Assembly (NCBI GenBank): GCA_017745595.1
Contig: WMBV01000019.1
Location: forward strand, 1 to 64,000
Origin: Bordetella petrii
GTDB taxonomy: Bacteria; Pseudomonadota; Gammaproteobacteria; Burkholderiales; Burkholderiaceae_B
DNA: 64,000 nt
Direction: 5' to 3'
Part shown: positions 17,952 through 27,100 of the stretch, in pieces
How positions within the stretch are numbered: the stretch's first letter is position 1
Layout of the letters: each line of letters opens with the position of its first letter
Translations under genes and position numbers: made by a program
The notes under the pieces: generated by a model
What the model was told of the DNA's origin: nothing
Database searches by the model: none
Seen by the model: only the letters and a program-made list of their open reading frames with translations

Positions 17952-19352
17952 GTGGATACGTTGATCAAGAATGGCCTGGTGGTAACCGCCGACGGACAGT
18001 TCCAGGCTTCCATCGGCATACGCGATGGCCTCATCGCCGGCATCTTCGAACCCGGCACCGAACCCGATGCGGCCGAGGTCATCGATGCTACCGGCCTGGC
18101 CGTGATGCCGGGCGCGATCGACATGCACTCGCACCATCGCCAGGGTTCCGAAAAGGGCTTTGAGTACAAAGACACGATCTATACGGCCACCATGCAGTGC
18201 GCGGCGGGCGGCGTCACGACCAGCGTGGGCATGCCCAACGTGGTCCCGCCGCCCAACTCGGTGGAACTGCTCGAGAAGCAGTTCGCCATCTATCGCAGCG
18301 ACGCCGTCGTCGACTGGAACTTCAACCCGGCGCCGACCATCGACAGCGAAATCCCCGGCATGGCCGAAACCGGTGTCGCGGCGTTCAAGATCTTCATGGT
18401 GGTCGACACCGGCCGCAGCTACCCGCATATGCCGGGCATCGGCGTGCATGACCACGGCAAGCTCCTGGAAATCATGCAGCGTTGCGCCGAGCTGAACGTG
18501 CCGCTGATGGTGCATCCGCACGACCAGGCCCTGATGGACGTGATCGAGCAGAAATTCTGGGAGCGCGGCGAGCGCGACGCCCTGGCCTACGCCAAGGCTT
18601 ACGCGGCGCATGATGGCGTGATCTGGGAAACGGCCATTGCCACCCTGCTGCGCCTGCAGCGCGCCTCGGGCTGCCACCTGCACATCTTGCACACCCAGAC
18701 CGCCGGCAGTGTCGAACTCATACGCCAGGCCAAGGCCGCGGGGCAGAAGGTCACGTGCGAACTCAACCCCTGGGCGCTGTTCCTGGGCTGCGATTGGACG
18801 GCGATCCAGCGCCTGGGCTCGTACGCGCTGTCGTACTGGGTACCGGAGAAAAACGTGCCCGGCCTGTGGCAGGGGGTGAACGACGGAACGATCGACATCA
18901 TCGCGACCGACCACGCGCCGCATACGCGCGAAGAAAAAGAAATCGGCTGGACCGACGGCTGGAAGGCCCATACCGGCACGCCCTCGACGCAGTTCTACCT
19001 GAGCATGTTCATCACCGCCGCCCTCGAGGGCAAAGTGCCGCTCGAGCGTGTGGTCGAGGCGTGCTCCACGGCGCCGGCCCGTCTGTTCAAGCTGGAGAAA
19101 AAAGGCGAGATCCGCCCGGGCTTCCATGCCGACCTGGTCCTGGTCGACCTGAATCGCGAGTACGAAATCCGCGACGAAGACGTCCTCAGCCTCGTGGGAT
19201 GGAGCCCCTATGCCGGCCAGAAGGTCAAGGGCAAGCCCATGCGTACGCTGGTGCGCGGACGTACGGTGTATGTCGACGGCAAGGTCGTCGGCGAGAAAGG
19301 GTGGGGCAAGCAGGCGACCGCGCTGCACGAATCCGCGCCGGCCGTCGCCTGA
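17952..19352 (+). CDS. Cyclic amidohydrolase (dihydropyrimidinase/dihydroorotase-like)
   Basis: A 466-residue metal-dependent amidohydrolase with the expected ligands: HxH at His59/His61 (IDMHSHHR), the carboxylated Lys at Lys146 (AAFKIFMV), later histidines in LMVHPHD and HILHTQ, and the Asp of ATDHAPH. GTG at 17952 is chosen because AAGGAGA lies 9 bases upstream and the protein then begins as the family does (DTLIKNGLVVTADG). It should open a cyclic amide or imide. The next gene, a maleate-isomerase-like enzyme, and the Bug receptor suggest a cyclic imide or pyrimidine-like nutrient, but the substrate is unproven. Confidence 0.87.
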   Translation: MDTLIKNGLVVTADGQFQASIGIRDGLIAGIFEPGTEPDAAEVIDATGLAVMPGAIDMHSHHRQGSEKGFEYKDTIYTATMQCAAGGVTTSVGMPNVVPPPNSVELLEKQFAIYRSDAVVDWNFNPAPTIDSEIPGMAETGVAAFKIFMVVDTGRSYPHMPGIGVHDHGKLLEIMQRCAELNVPLMVHPHDQALMDVIEQKFWERGERDALAYAKAYAAHDGVIWETAIATLLRLQRASGCHLHILHTQTAGSVELIRQAKAAGQKVTCELNPWALFLGCDWTAIQRLGSYALSYWVPEKNVPGLWQGVNDGTIDIIATDHAPHTREEKEIGWTDGWKAHTGTPSTQFYLSMFITAALEGKVPLERVVEACSTAPARLFKLEKKGEIRPGFHADLVLVDLNREYEIRDEDVLSLVGWSPYAGQKVKGKPMRTLVRGRTVYVDGKVVGEKGWGKQATALHESAPAVA

Positions 19353-19403
19353 GAGCCGGGCGCCGCACCGCCCGGTGGGGCGCCCGCCATCAACTTACCA
19401 ATC

Positions 19404-20189
19404 GTGAACGATATGCAAGCCTTGCAGCTGAACCGCCCCTATGGTTGGCGCGGCAAGATCGGCCTGATCACGCCGTCGAGCAACAACATCAACGAACCCG
19501 AGTTCTACCGGCTGGCGCCGCCCGGCGTGACGATACACACCGCCCGGGTCTTGTTGACCGGAGAAATGGACGAGGCCTCGTTCCACCGCATGGCCGCCGA
19601 CCTGGGCCGCGCCGCCAAAGAGCTGGCTACCGCCGAGGTCGACATCGTCGCCTATGGCTGTACCGCGGGTTCGATCATTGTCCCGCTCAACGAATTGACC
19701 ACCGCGATGTCCGAGCAGACCGGCACACCGGCGCTGGTCACCGCCGGCGCGGTCGTTTCCGCGCTTCAGGCCCTGGGCGTACGCCGCGTGGCAATGGGAA
19801 CGCCCTATCTGGATTTCGTCAATCGCCGGGAAGTCGATTTTCTGCAAGAGCATGGCATCGAGGTGACGCGCTATCTGGGTCTGGAGTTGGGCCATAACCA
19901 GCAAGAGCGGCGGGGCATCGGCCACGTCTCGCCACAGGCGATCTACCGCATGGCGTGCGAGATCGACTCGCCGGAGGCCGAGGCCATTTTCATCAGCTGC
20001 GCAAACCTCGCGACGCTCGATGTGATCGAAACCATCGAACAGGCGCTGGGCAAGCCGGTGGTCACCAGCAACACGGCGTGTTTCTGGGCCTGCTTGCGCA
20101 CGTTGGGCATCAACTCGAGCATCGCGGACCATGGCCGCCTGCTGCGAGAGTTCACCGGGCCGATCAGGCCATCAAACAACCTGCAATGA
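19404..20189 (+). CDS. Maleate isomerase / arylmalonate decarboxylase-like enzyme
   Basis: A 261-residue member of the Asp/Glu racemase superfamily. Two catalytic cysteines fall in the family positions: Cys86 (AYGCTAGS) and Cys199 (ISCANLATLD). The pair favours an isomerase or racemase over arylmalonate decarboxylase, which keeps only one. A maleate-to-fumarate step would fit after hydrolysis of a cyclic imide, but that is inference. The start is GTG at 19404 or ATG at 19413; neither has a good ribosome site. Confidence 0.82.
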   Translation: MNDMQALQLNRPYGWRGKIGLITPSSNNINEPEFYRLAPPGVTIHTARVLLTGEMDEASFHRMAADLGRAAKELATAEVDIVAYGCTAGSIIVPLNELTTAMSEQTGTPALVTAGAVVSALQALGVRRVAMGTPYLDFVNRREVDFLQEHGIEVTRYLGLELGHNQQERRGIGHVSPQAIYRMACEIDSPEAEAIFISCANLATLDVIETIEQALGKPVVTSNTACFWACLRTLGINSSIADHGRLLREFTGPIRPSNNLQ

Positions 20190-20226
20190 AAGATCGATGG
20201 GAAATCCACAGGGGGAGAACTCAATC

Positions 20227-21213
20227 ATGAATCGCCGTCGCTTCAACCAATTTCTTGTCGGCGCCGCGGGTGCGGCGCTTTATTCGGCATCGCCCGCGCT
20301 AAAGGCGCAGGGATCGGCCTGGCCGTCGCACCCGATCAGCCTGGTTATCCCCTACGCACCCGGGGGCAACACCGACTTCATGGCCCGCGTAACGGCCGAA
20401 TGGCTGTCCAAGGCGCTGGGTGTCACCGTGGTGCCCGAGAACCGGGCCGGCGCCGGCGGCATCATTGCCGCCACGCAGGCCGCGCGCGCCCCGGCCGATG
20501 GGAACACGCTGTTCTTCGCCACCATCACGCAAATATCGCTGGCGCCGTTCCTCTACAAAATCCAGTACGACCCGCTGGCCGATTTCGTGCCGGTCGCCAA
20601 CGTCGGAGGCAACCCGCTCGTGCTGACGGTCAACAGCCAATCGCGTTTCAAAACGCTGGCCGAGCTGATCGAGTACGGCAAGGCCAATCCGGGCAAGCTT
20701 TCAGTCGGCCACGCCGGCGTGGGCTCGCTGTCGCACATGTCGGCCTATATTTTCCTGCACCGCGCGGGCATCGACGCGACACTGGTTTCCTATAAGGGGG
20801 GCGGCCCCGCGCTGACCGATTTGCTGGCCGGCCACACGGATCTCTATTCGGCCAATATTTCCGAAATCATGCCGCACGTGTCCAGCGGGCGAGTCCGCTT
20901 CCTGGGAGTGTCCAGCCTCGAACCCATTCCGCAATTGCCAGACGTTCCGACCATCGCAGCCACTATCCCCGGCCATCACATCGAAACCTGGAACGGCGTG
21001 GTAGCGCCGGCGGGGCTACCCAAGCCTATCGTCGACCGCGTGGCCGATGAGATCACGCGCATGCTCAACGACCCGGCTGTGCGCAAGCGCCTGCTGGACG
21101 CGGGTGTGCTGCCGCAGGACGGCCAGGTGACGCAGGTGTTCGGCGACCGCATCCGCCGCGACATCGATATGTGGAAGCCGATGATCGAACAGGCTGGCAT
21201 CACTCCGGCCTGA
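20227..21213 (+). CDS. Bug-family (TctC-like) periplasmic solute-binding protein
   Basis: A 328-residue tripartite tricarboxylate receptor-family protein. It has a twin-arginine-like leader (NRRRFNQFLVGAAGAALYSASPALKAQG), then SHPISLVIPYAPGGNTDFMAR, the ligand-loop signature. It would bind a small carboxylate or amide in the periplasm. No TctA/TctB membrane partners are nearby. It follows the isomerase by 37 bases and is probably in the same operon. Confidence 0.9.
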   Translation: MNRRRFNQFLVGAAGAALYSASPALKAQGSAWPSHPISLVIPYAPGGNTDFMARVTAEWLSKALGVTVVPENRAGAGGIIAATQAARAPADGNTLFFATITQISLAPFLYKIQYDPLADFVPVANVGGNPLVLTVNSQSRFKTLAELIEYGKANPGKLSVGHAGVGSLSHMSAYIFLHRAGIDATLVSYKGGGPALTDLLAGHTDLYSANISEIMPHVSSGRVRFLGVSSLEPIPQLPDVPTIAATIPGHHIETWNGVVAPAGLPKPIVDRVADEITRMLNDPAVRKRLLDAGVLPQDGQVTQVFGDRIRRDIDMWKPMIEQAGITPA

Positions 21214-21226
21214 TATTCAGGAGACC

Positions 21227-21253
21227 ATGAGCCGGTCGTTTCTGCCGGCTCAT
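21227..21253 (+). terminator. Hairpin after the Bug gene, possible weak terminator
   Basis: A 9-bp perfect stem (ATGAGCCGG and CCGGCTCAT) with a 9-base loop lies 13 bases after the Bug stop codon. No strong T-run follows, so termination would be weak. It separates the amidohydrolase operon from the efflux genes. Confidence 0.35.
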
Positions 21254-21290
21254 TCCTGTCAGGTCGGTTTTACCTGGATGAACCCGACCT

Positions 21291-22598
21291 ATGCCCAATA
21301 CCAGTCCGTCTCAGCCAACAAGGCCTCAAGCCCCTGGGCCAGCGCCCGGCGCCGCCGGGACGGGGTCCGGCATCCCGGCCCGCACGCGCCGTTCGCGGCG
21401 CCGCAAGGGGTTCTTGGCTTTGGCGGCGCTGGTGGCGATCGGCGCGGCGTGCTGGTGGGCCTGGCAGTATTTCGTGGCGGCAGGCCGGGTCGCCACCGAC
21501 AATGCCTATGTGCACGGCAATGTCGTCGTCGTGACGCCACAGGTGTCCGGCACGGTCGTCCGGGTCAATGCCGAAGAAGCCTATCCTGTCGCGGCCGGCC
21601 AGTTGCTGGTGGCGCTGGATGCCACCGATGCGGTAAATCGCCTGCAGCGCAAGACCGCGCAATTGGCCCAGACGGTGCGCGATACACAGGCGTTGTACCT
21701 CGAGACCGATGCCTTGCATTCGGAAATCGCGGTGCGCCTTACCCGGGTGGCGCGGGCGCGCGCCGAACTGGCACGCGCGGCCGACAGCGTGCGGCGTCGC
21801 CAGCCGCTGCGCGCCGCCGGCGCGGTATCGAGCGAAGAGCTGCGCACCGCGCAGGCCACGCTCGAGTTCGCGCGCAGCGAAGTGGCCGCCGCCGAAGCGG
21901 GGCTGGCGCAGGCTCGCGAACGGCTCAGGGTGCATCGCGCCCTGATCGACAACGTTCCGGTAGACGCTCATCCGGCTATCCGCCTGGCGGCAATCGAAAT
22001 GCGCGAGGCCTGGCTGGCGCTCAAGCGGGCCGAGGTGCGCGCGCCCGTGGCCGGGCACGTGGTGAACAAGCACGTTCAGGTGGGGCAACGCGTGACCGAG
22101 GGCGCCAATCTCATGTCCATCGTTCCTCTAGACCAGCTCTGGGTCGAGGCCAATTTCAAGGAAAGCCAGCTGCGGAACATCCGCAACGGCCAGCCGGTCC
22201 GCCTGTACGCCGATTTATACGGCAACGACATCCGCTATGACGGGTGGGTGGCCGGCGTGGGGGCCGGTACCGGCGCGGCTTTTTCATTGCTTCCGGCACA
22301 GAATGCCACCGGCAACTGGATCAAGATCATGCAGCGGGTGCCGGTGCGCATCGCGCTCGACCCCAGGCAGCTGAAGGAGCATCCGCTGCGCATGGGGCTG
22401 TCGATGCGCGCGGTCGTCGATACCCGCCGCGGCGGCGATACGGTGGCCGCCGCGCCGCCCCCCCAGGCCTCGAGCACCGATATCTTCGCGGAGCTGGAGC
22501 AGGGCGCCGACGTAGCGGTGCGCGCCGTCATCGATGCGCATCTGGCGTCGGCCGACACCGGCAGCCCGGCCGCGGCGGCAAGCCGCCCTGAATCATGA
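21291..22598 (+). CDS. emrA: EmrA/HlyD-type membrane fusion protein
   Basis: A 435-residue adaptor: Arg-rich N-terminus, one transmembrane segment (about 40-60), biotinyl-lipoyl halves (DNAYVHGNVVVVTPQVSGTV near 72 and RAPVAGHVVNKHVQVGQRV near 255), a coiled coil (about 110-215) and a beta-barrel domain with LWVEANFKESQL. The C-terminal tail past residue 385 is longer than in E. coli EmrA (390 aa). It bridges the inner-membrane pump to an outer-membrane channel, which is not encoded here. The next gene overlaps it by 4 bases. Confidence 0.9.
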   Translation: MPNTSPSQPTRPQAPGPAPGAAGTGSGIPARTRRSRRRKGFLALAALVAIGAACWWAWQYFVAAGRVATDNAYVHGNVVVVTPQVSGTVVRVNAEEAYPVAAGQLLVALDATDAVNRLQRKTAQLAQTVRDTQALYLETDALHSEIAVRLTRVARARAELARAADSVRRRQPLRAAGAVSSEELRTAQATLEFARSEVAAAEAGLAQARERLRVHRALIDNVPVDAHPAIRLAAIEMREAWLALKRAEVRAPVAGHVVNKHVQVGQRVTEGANLMSIVPLDQLWVEANFKESQLRNIRNGQPVRLYADLYGNDIRYDGWVAGVGAGTGAAFSLLPAQNATGNWIKIMQRVPVRIALDPRQLKEHPLRMGLSMRAVVDTRRGGDTVAAAPPPQASSTDIFAELEQGADVAVRAVIDAHLASADTGSPAAAASRPES

Positions 22599-24160
22599 GC
22601 ACGGTGCCCGAAGCGGCCGGCCTTTCGCCTGCTTCCGCGCCGGATTCCGCGCAACCCGGCAACCGGCTGCGCAGGCTGGCCGGCACCCTGGCGGTATCGC
22701 TGGCCACTTTCATGAGCGTGCTCGACATCTCGATTGCCAATGTGTCGCTGCCGGCCATCGCAGGCGACCTGAGCATCAGCCCCACGCAGGGCACATGGAT
22801 CATCACCAGTTTCGGCGTTGCCAACGCGATCGCTCTGCCGCTGACAGGGTGGCTGGTCAAGCGGCTGGGCATGGTCCGCCTGTTTACAGCAAGCGTGGCG
22901 CTTTTCACGCTGATGTCCCTGCTGTGCGCCATGGCTGCCTCGATCGAGGCGCTGGTAACGTTCCGCGTGCTGCAGGGGCTGATGGCCGGCCCCATGATTC
23001 CGTTGTGCCAGGCTCTGCTGCTGCGCATCTATCCGCCGCAGTCCCGCGGTTCCGCCCTGACCATTCTGGCGCTGACCACATTGACCGCACCTGTCGTCGG
23101 CCCGCTGCTCGGAGGCTGGCTGACCGACAATTGGTCCTGGCACTGGATCTTCCTGGTCAATGTGCCGGCGGGAGTGGTCTGCGCGCTGGTGGCCTGGAGA
23201 TCTTTTCGGCACGAAGAGTCGCCCACGCAGCCCGCGCCAGTCGACGTGGTGGGGCTGGGGCTGCTGGTTGTCTGGGTCGGTTCGCTGCAACTGCTGCTGG
23301 ACCTGGGCAGGCACCACGATTGGTTCGGCTCGGGCCTGATTGTTACCCTGGCCCTGGTCGCCGCGGTCTTTCTTGCCGCGTTCCTGATCTGGGAAGGCAC
23401 GCACGAGCATCCCATTATTGACCTGAGCCTGTTTCGTGTGCGCAACTTCTGGGTAGGCAGCCTGACGATGTCGCTTGCCTACGCGCTTTTCCTGGGCAAC
23501 CTGGTGTTGTTGCCGCTATGGCTGCAGCAGTACATGGGCTATACCGCCACCATGGCGGGCGTCGTTCTGGCGCCGGTAGGCCTGCTGGCGCTGGCGGTTG
23601 CGCCGATCGCCGGCCGGGCGGTCGCCAGCCGCGATCCGCGATGGCTGGTCAGCGTTGCGTTCGTGGTGTTCGCGGCCGCGCTATGGATGCGCTCCCGCTT
23701 CAATACCGACTCCGACCTTCAGTCAATGATGTTCCCCAGCCTGGTCCAAGGCATAGGCAACGCTCTGTTTTTCGTGCCGCTGCTGGCGATCATTTTGTTC
23801 GGGCTGCCGGCCGAGCGGATTGCGTCGGCCTCGGGCGTCAGCAACTTCCTGCGCTTTACGGCCGGCGCGTTCGGCGCGTCCCTGATGACGACCGCCTGGG
23901 ATTGGCGGGCCTCGTTCCATCGCAGCCGCCTGGTCGAATCGATCGTCAGCGGCAGCCTGCCGCTGCGCGAAATGCAAGACACTTTCGCCCTCGCCGCGCT
24001 GACACCCGGGCAGCGGATGGCGGCGATCGACCGCATGATCGAGCAACAGGCCCATACGCTTGCCGTGAACGATTTGTTCTACTTATCGGCGCTGGGGTTC
24101 ATTGCGTTGCTCGGCGTGCTGTGGGTCGCCCGGTGGGATCCGGCTTTGAAACATCACTAG
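22595..24160 (+). CDS. emrB: EmrB-type DHA2 multidrug efflux MFS transporter
   Basis: A 521-residue 14-TM drug:proton antiporter. Visible signatures are LDISIANVSLPAIAGDLSISPTQGTWIITSF in TM1 and loop, RVLQGLMAGPMIPL in TM4 and ALTTLTAPVVGPLLGGWL, the antiporter motif C. The start overlaps the emrA stop (ATGA). With EmrA it should expel hydrophobic drugs or uncouplers across both membranes; substrates are unknown. No dedicated regulator is adjacent. Confidence 0.92.
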   Translation: MSTVPEAAGLSPASAPDSAQPGNRLRRLAGTLAVSLATFMSVLDISIANVSLPAIAGDLSISPTQGTWIITSFGVANAIALPLTGWLVKRLGMVRLFTASVALFTLMSLLCAMAASIEALVTFRVLQGLMAGPMIPLCQALLLRIYPPQSRGSALTILALTTLTAPVVGPLLGGWLTDNWSWHWIFLVNVPAGVVCALVAWRSFRHEESPTQPAPVDVVGLGLLVVWVGSLQLLLDLGRHHDWFGSGLIVTLALVAAVFLAAFLIWEGTHEHPIIDLSLFRVRNFWVGSLTMSLAYALFLGNLVLLPLWLQQYMGYTATMAGVVLAPVGLLALAVAPIAGRAVASRDPRWLVSVAFVVFAAALWMRSRFNTDSDLQSMMFPSLVQGIGNALFFVPLLAIILFGLPAERIASASGVSNFLRFTAGAFGASLMTTAWDWRASFHRSRLVESIVSGSLPLREMQDTFALAALTPGQRMAAIDRMIEQQAHTLAVNDLFYLSALGFIALLGVLWVARWDPALKHH

Positions 24161-24191
24161 ACCCGATGCGGCAGGGCGTAAACCGTTACGG

Positions 24192-27100
24192 TCATATTCG
24201 GGTTCCTGCCGGATGGGCGAGTACCGTGAACTGGACGACCGCGCCGCGAGGCGAATTTTCGCTGGCCCACAGCCGGCCGCCGTGCGCGTCGATGATCGAG
24301 CGGCAGATCGACAGCCCCATGCCCAGGCCGGTGGACTTGGTCGTGTAGAACGCGGCGAAAGCGCGGTCGCTATCGCTCAGGCCGAAGCCCGGTCCCGAAT
24401 CCCGCACGGTGACGAGTACGCAGGCGTCGTCAGCCTTGCGCGTGCTGATGTGCATCTGGCGTACGCCATCGTCGATACTGCCCATGGCCTCGAGCGCGTT
24501 GACGATCAGGTTAAGCAACACCTGCTGCAGCGCCACACGGTCGCCTTCGATGAACGGCAGGCCGTCCGCGAGTTGCGTGTCGATCACGGCGCTGCTCTTC
24601 CTGGCTTCGCCCCGGGTAAGTTCGATGACTTCGCGAATCGCTTCGTTGATGTCTACCGGCTGTTTTCTGGGCGGCGTCTTTCTGATCAGTTGCCGGATCC
24701 GGTCGAGCACATCCCCGGCGCGGTTGGCATCCTTGACGATACGGCTCAGCGCGAGGCTGGCCTCGTTGATGTCCGCGGGTTGCAGGTTCAGCCATCGCAA
24801 CGCGGCTTCGGCATTGGTCACCGTGGCCGCGATGGGCTGGTTGACTTCATGCGCGATCGAGGCCGTGAGCTGTCCCATGGTTGCGACGCGGTTGGCGTGG
24901 GCCAGTTCGGTCTGCACCTCGCGATAGCGTTGTTCGCTCTCGCGGAACTTCGTTTCCGCCTGCTTTTGCTCGCTGAGATCCAGTACGAAGCCTATCCCTT
25001 GCGTGTTTTCGGCGCCGGATAAGGCCAGGCCGACAATGACGGGCACACGGCTGCCGTCCTTCCGGATGTACTCTTTCTCGTATGGCCGGGCACGGCCCGT
25101 TTGCATGCATTGCAGCTGCGCGTCTTCGTTCGAAGCATGGAATTCCACCGGCGTCAGGTCGCGCCAGTGTATTCGTCCCGACGCCAGGTCTTCGCGGCTG
25201 TACCCCACCATGCGAAGAAATGCATCGTTGGCTTCCAGGATCGCCCCATCCGCGGTCCAGGCAATGATTCCGATGATGTCGGCTTCGACGAGACTCCGGA
25301 ATTTCGCCTCGCTTTCGGCGACGTCGCGATACAAACGGGCGTTCTCGATAGCAATCGCGGCCTGCGAGGCCACCAGCCTCAGCATGGCGACCCGGCCGGA
25401 ACTGAACACACGCGCGGTAAGGTTGTTTTCGAGGTAGAGCGCACCCATGAGCAGCGAACCGTTCATCAGAGGCAGGCACAGAATGGAACGGACGCGATGC
25501 TGGCGGATGTACGGGTCCGCGGCAAACAGGGGCTCGACCGAGGCATCGTCTACAGAGATAGTCTCGCGCGTGCGCAAGACGTGGTAAAGAACGGACTCGG
25601 GCAAGATTTCCGCGCCGACCGGGGCACTGGATAATTGCAGGTAAACCGCGTCGCCCCGGGTGGCGGCCTGCGCGGCAATCCGGTGCTCGCCGCCGCCATG
25701 CGACAGGATCAGCAGGCCGCGCTCGGCGCCGGCCTGTTCGGTCGCCGTGCGCATGACCATCTCTATCAGCTTTTCCAGGCGTATCTCGCCCGAGGCGGCC
25801 TGCGCCACCTTGATGACGGTCGCCAGGTCGAGATGTTCGATGGGCGCCGCGATCGTGTTGGTCGGCCCGGGCGCGGTTTCTTCCGTTTTCAGGTACGGGT
25901 GGCTTGCCTCGAGCTGCCGCACCTTTCCGTTGGCTCCCCAGCGCAGATAGCCGTAGCGGGCGTCCTGCATATACATGCGCGCGATCTTCCCCAGGCCGCG
26001 GGCGGCATAAAAGCGCGACGCGAGCTCGCCGGCAAGCGCTTCGATATGCAGGAAACCGCTATCTTGCGCCGAATGGATGGCTTGCTCGTAGAGCATCTCG
26101 GCGTCGACCGCGCGGCCTTCGAGGCGGGCGATTTCGGCGCCGACCAGCGCGGTGTGGCTGGCGAAGTTCTCCGGGCAAAGATCCGCCCATGTGCCCAGTT
26201 CCCTGAGGTGGATCGCCAGGATGTCCAGGTGCGGCGGCCGCTCGCCTGCCGGAATCGAGCCGCACCAGGCGGCCCTGGCCAGCGCGGCGTAGAAGTAATA
26301 TTCGCCCTCTTCGATAAACGAGTGCAAGGTCCAGCGCAACTCATGCGCCCTTGACGCGGCCTGCATGGCGGCCTCGTAATCGCCGGCCAGATAGCGTGCC
26401 TGCAGTTTCCGAACCCAATACCAGCACGCGGCGATCGCGAGGGAAGGCTGTGACAGCTGCTGCTCGGTCCGGGCTTCGTTGTATTGCCCATCTTCAAGGC
26501 GGCCCAGTACCGGAGTCAGGCCGCGCAGCATCCGGATCAGCGCAAGCTGGTTCTCGATAAAGTGTATGACGGCACCGAACCGGACTTTCCTGGCGTAGGC
26601 CAGGCGCGCTTCGGCCTCGCGCTGCAGCTCGGGCAGCCGCTCACCGGTGAAGAGCAGATTCGACACGAGGCAGTTGCCCGCGAACGCACTGAACGGAATG
26701 TCGCCGCTTCGGCCCGCCATGTCGAAAACGCGGCGCACCAGGTCGCTGCACGCCCGCACGGGTTGCGCCCAGTGCGCGACAAAAATGGTGAACGAATGGT
26801 ATGTGCTGGCTTTGTAGCGTTCCAGGCCGCGCCGTTCGACAAGGTCGCAGCCGAGCTTGCCGAACTGGAATCCCGCTTTGTAGTTGCCGAACAGCCGTCC
26901 GGCGAACTTGGGAAAATTGGTGTAGGCCACGCACGAGGCGTCCCCATTGCCATACTCGAGGCTGAGGCCGATTGCCTTGCAGGTGGTCAGGCAGCCCAGG
27001 TTCGCGTCCGTAAGCACCGCGGGCGCCAGCAGCCTGGTCAGCACCTCGACGGTCGCAAGAGAGTCGGCATCTTCCATGGGCGGCAGATGGACGAGGGATT

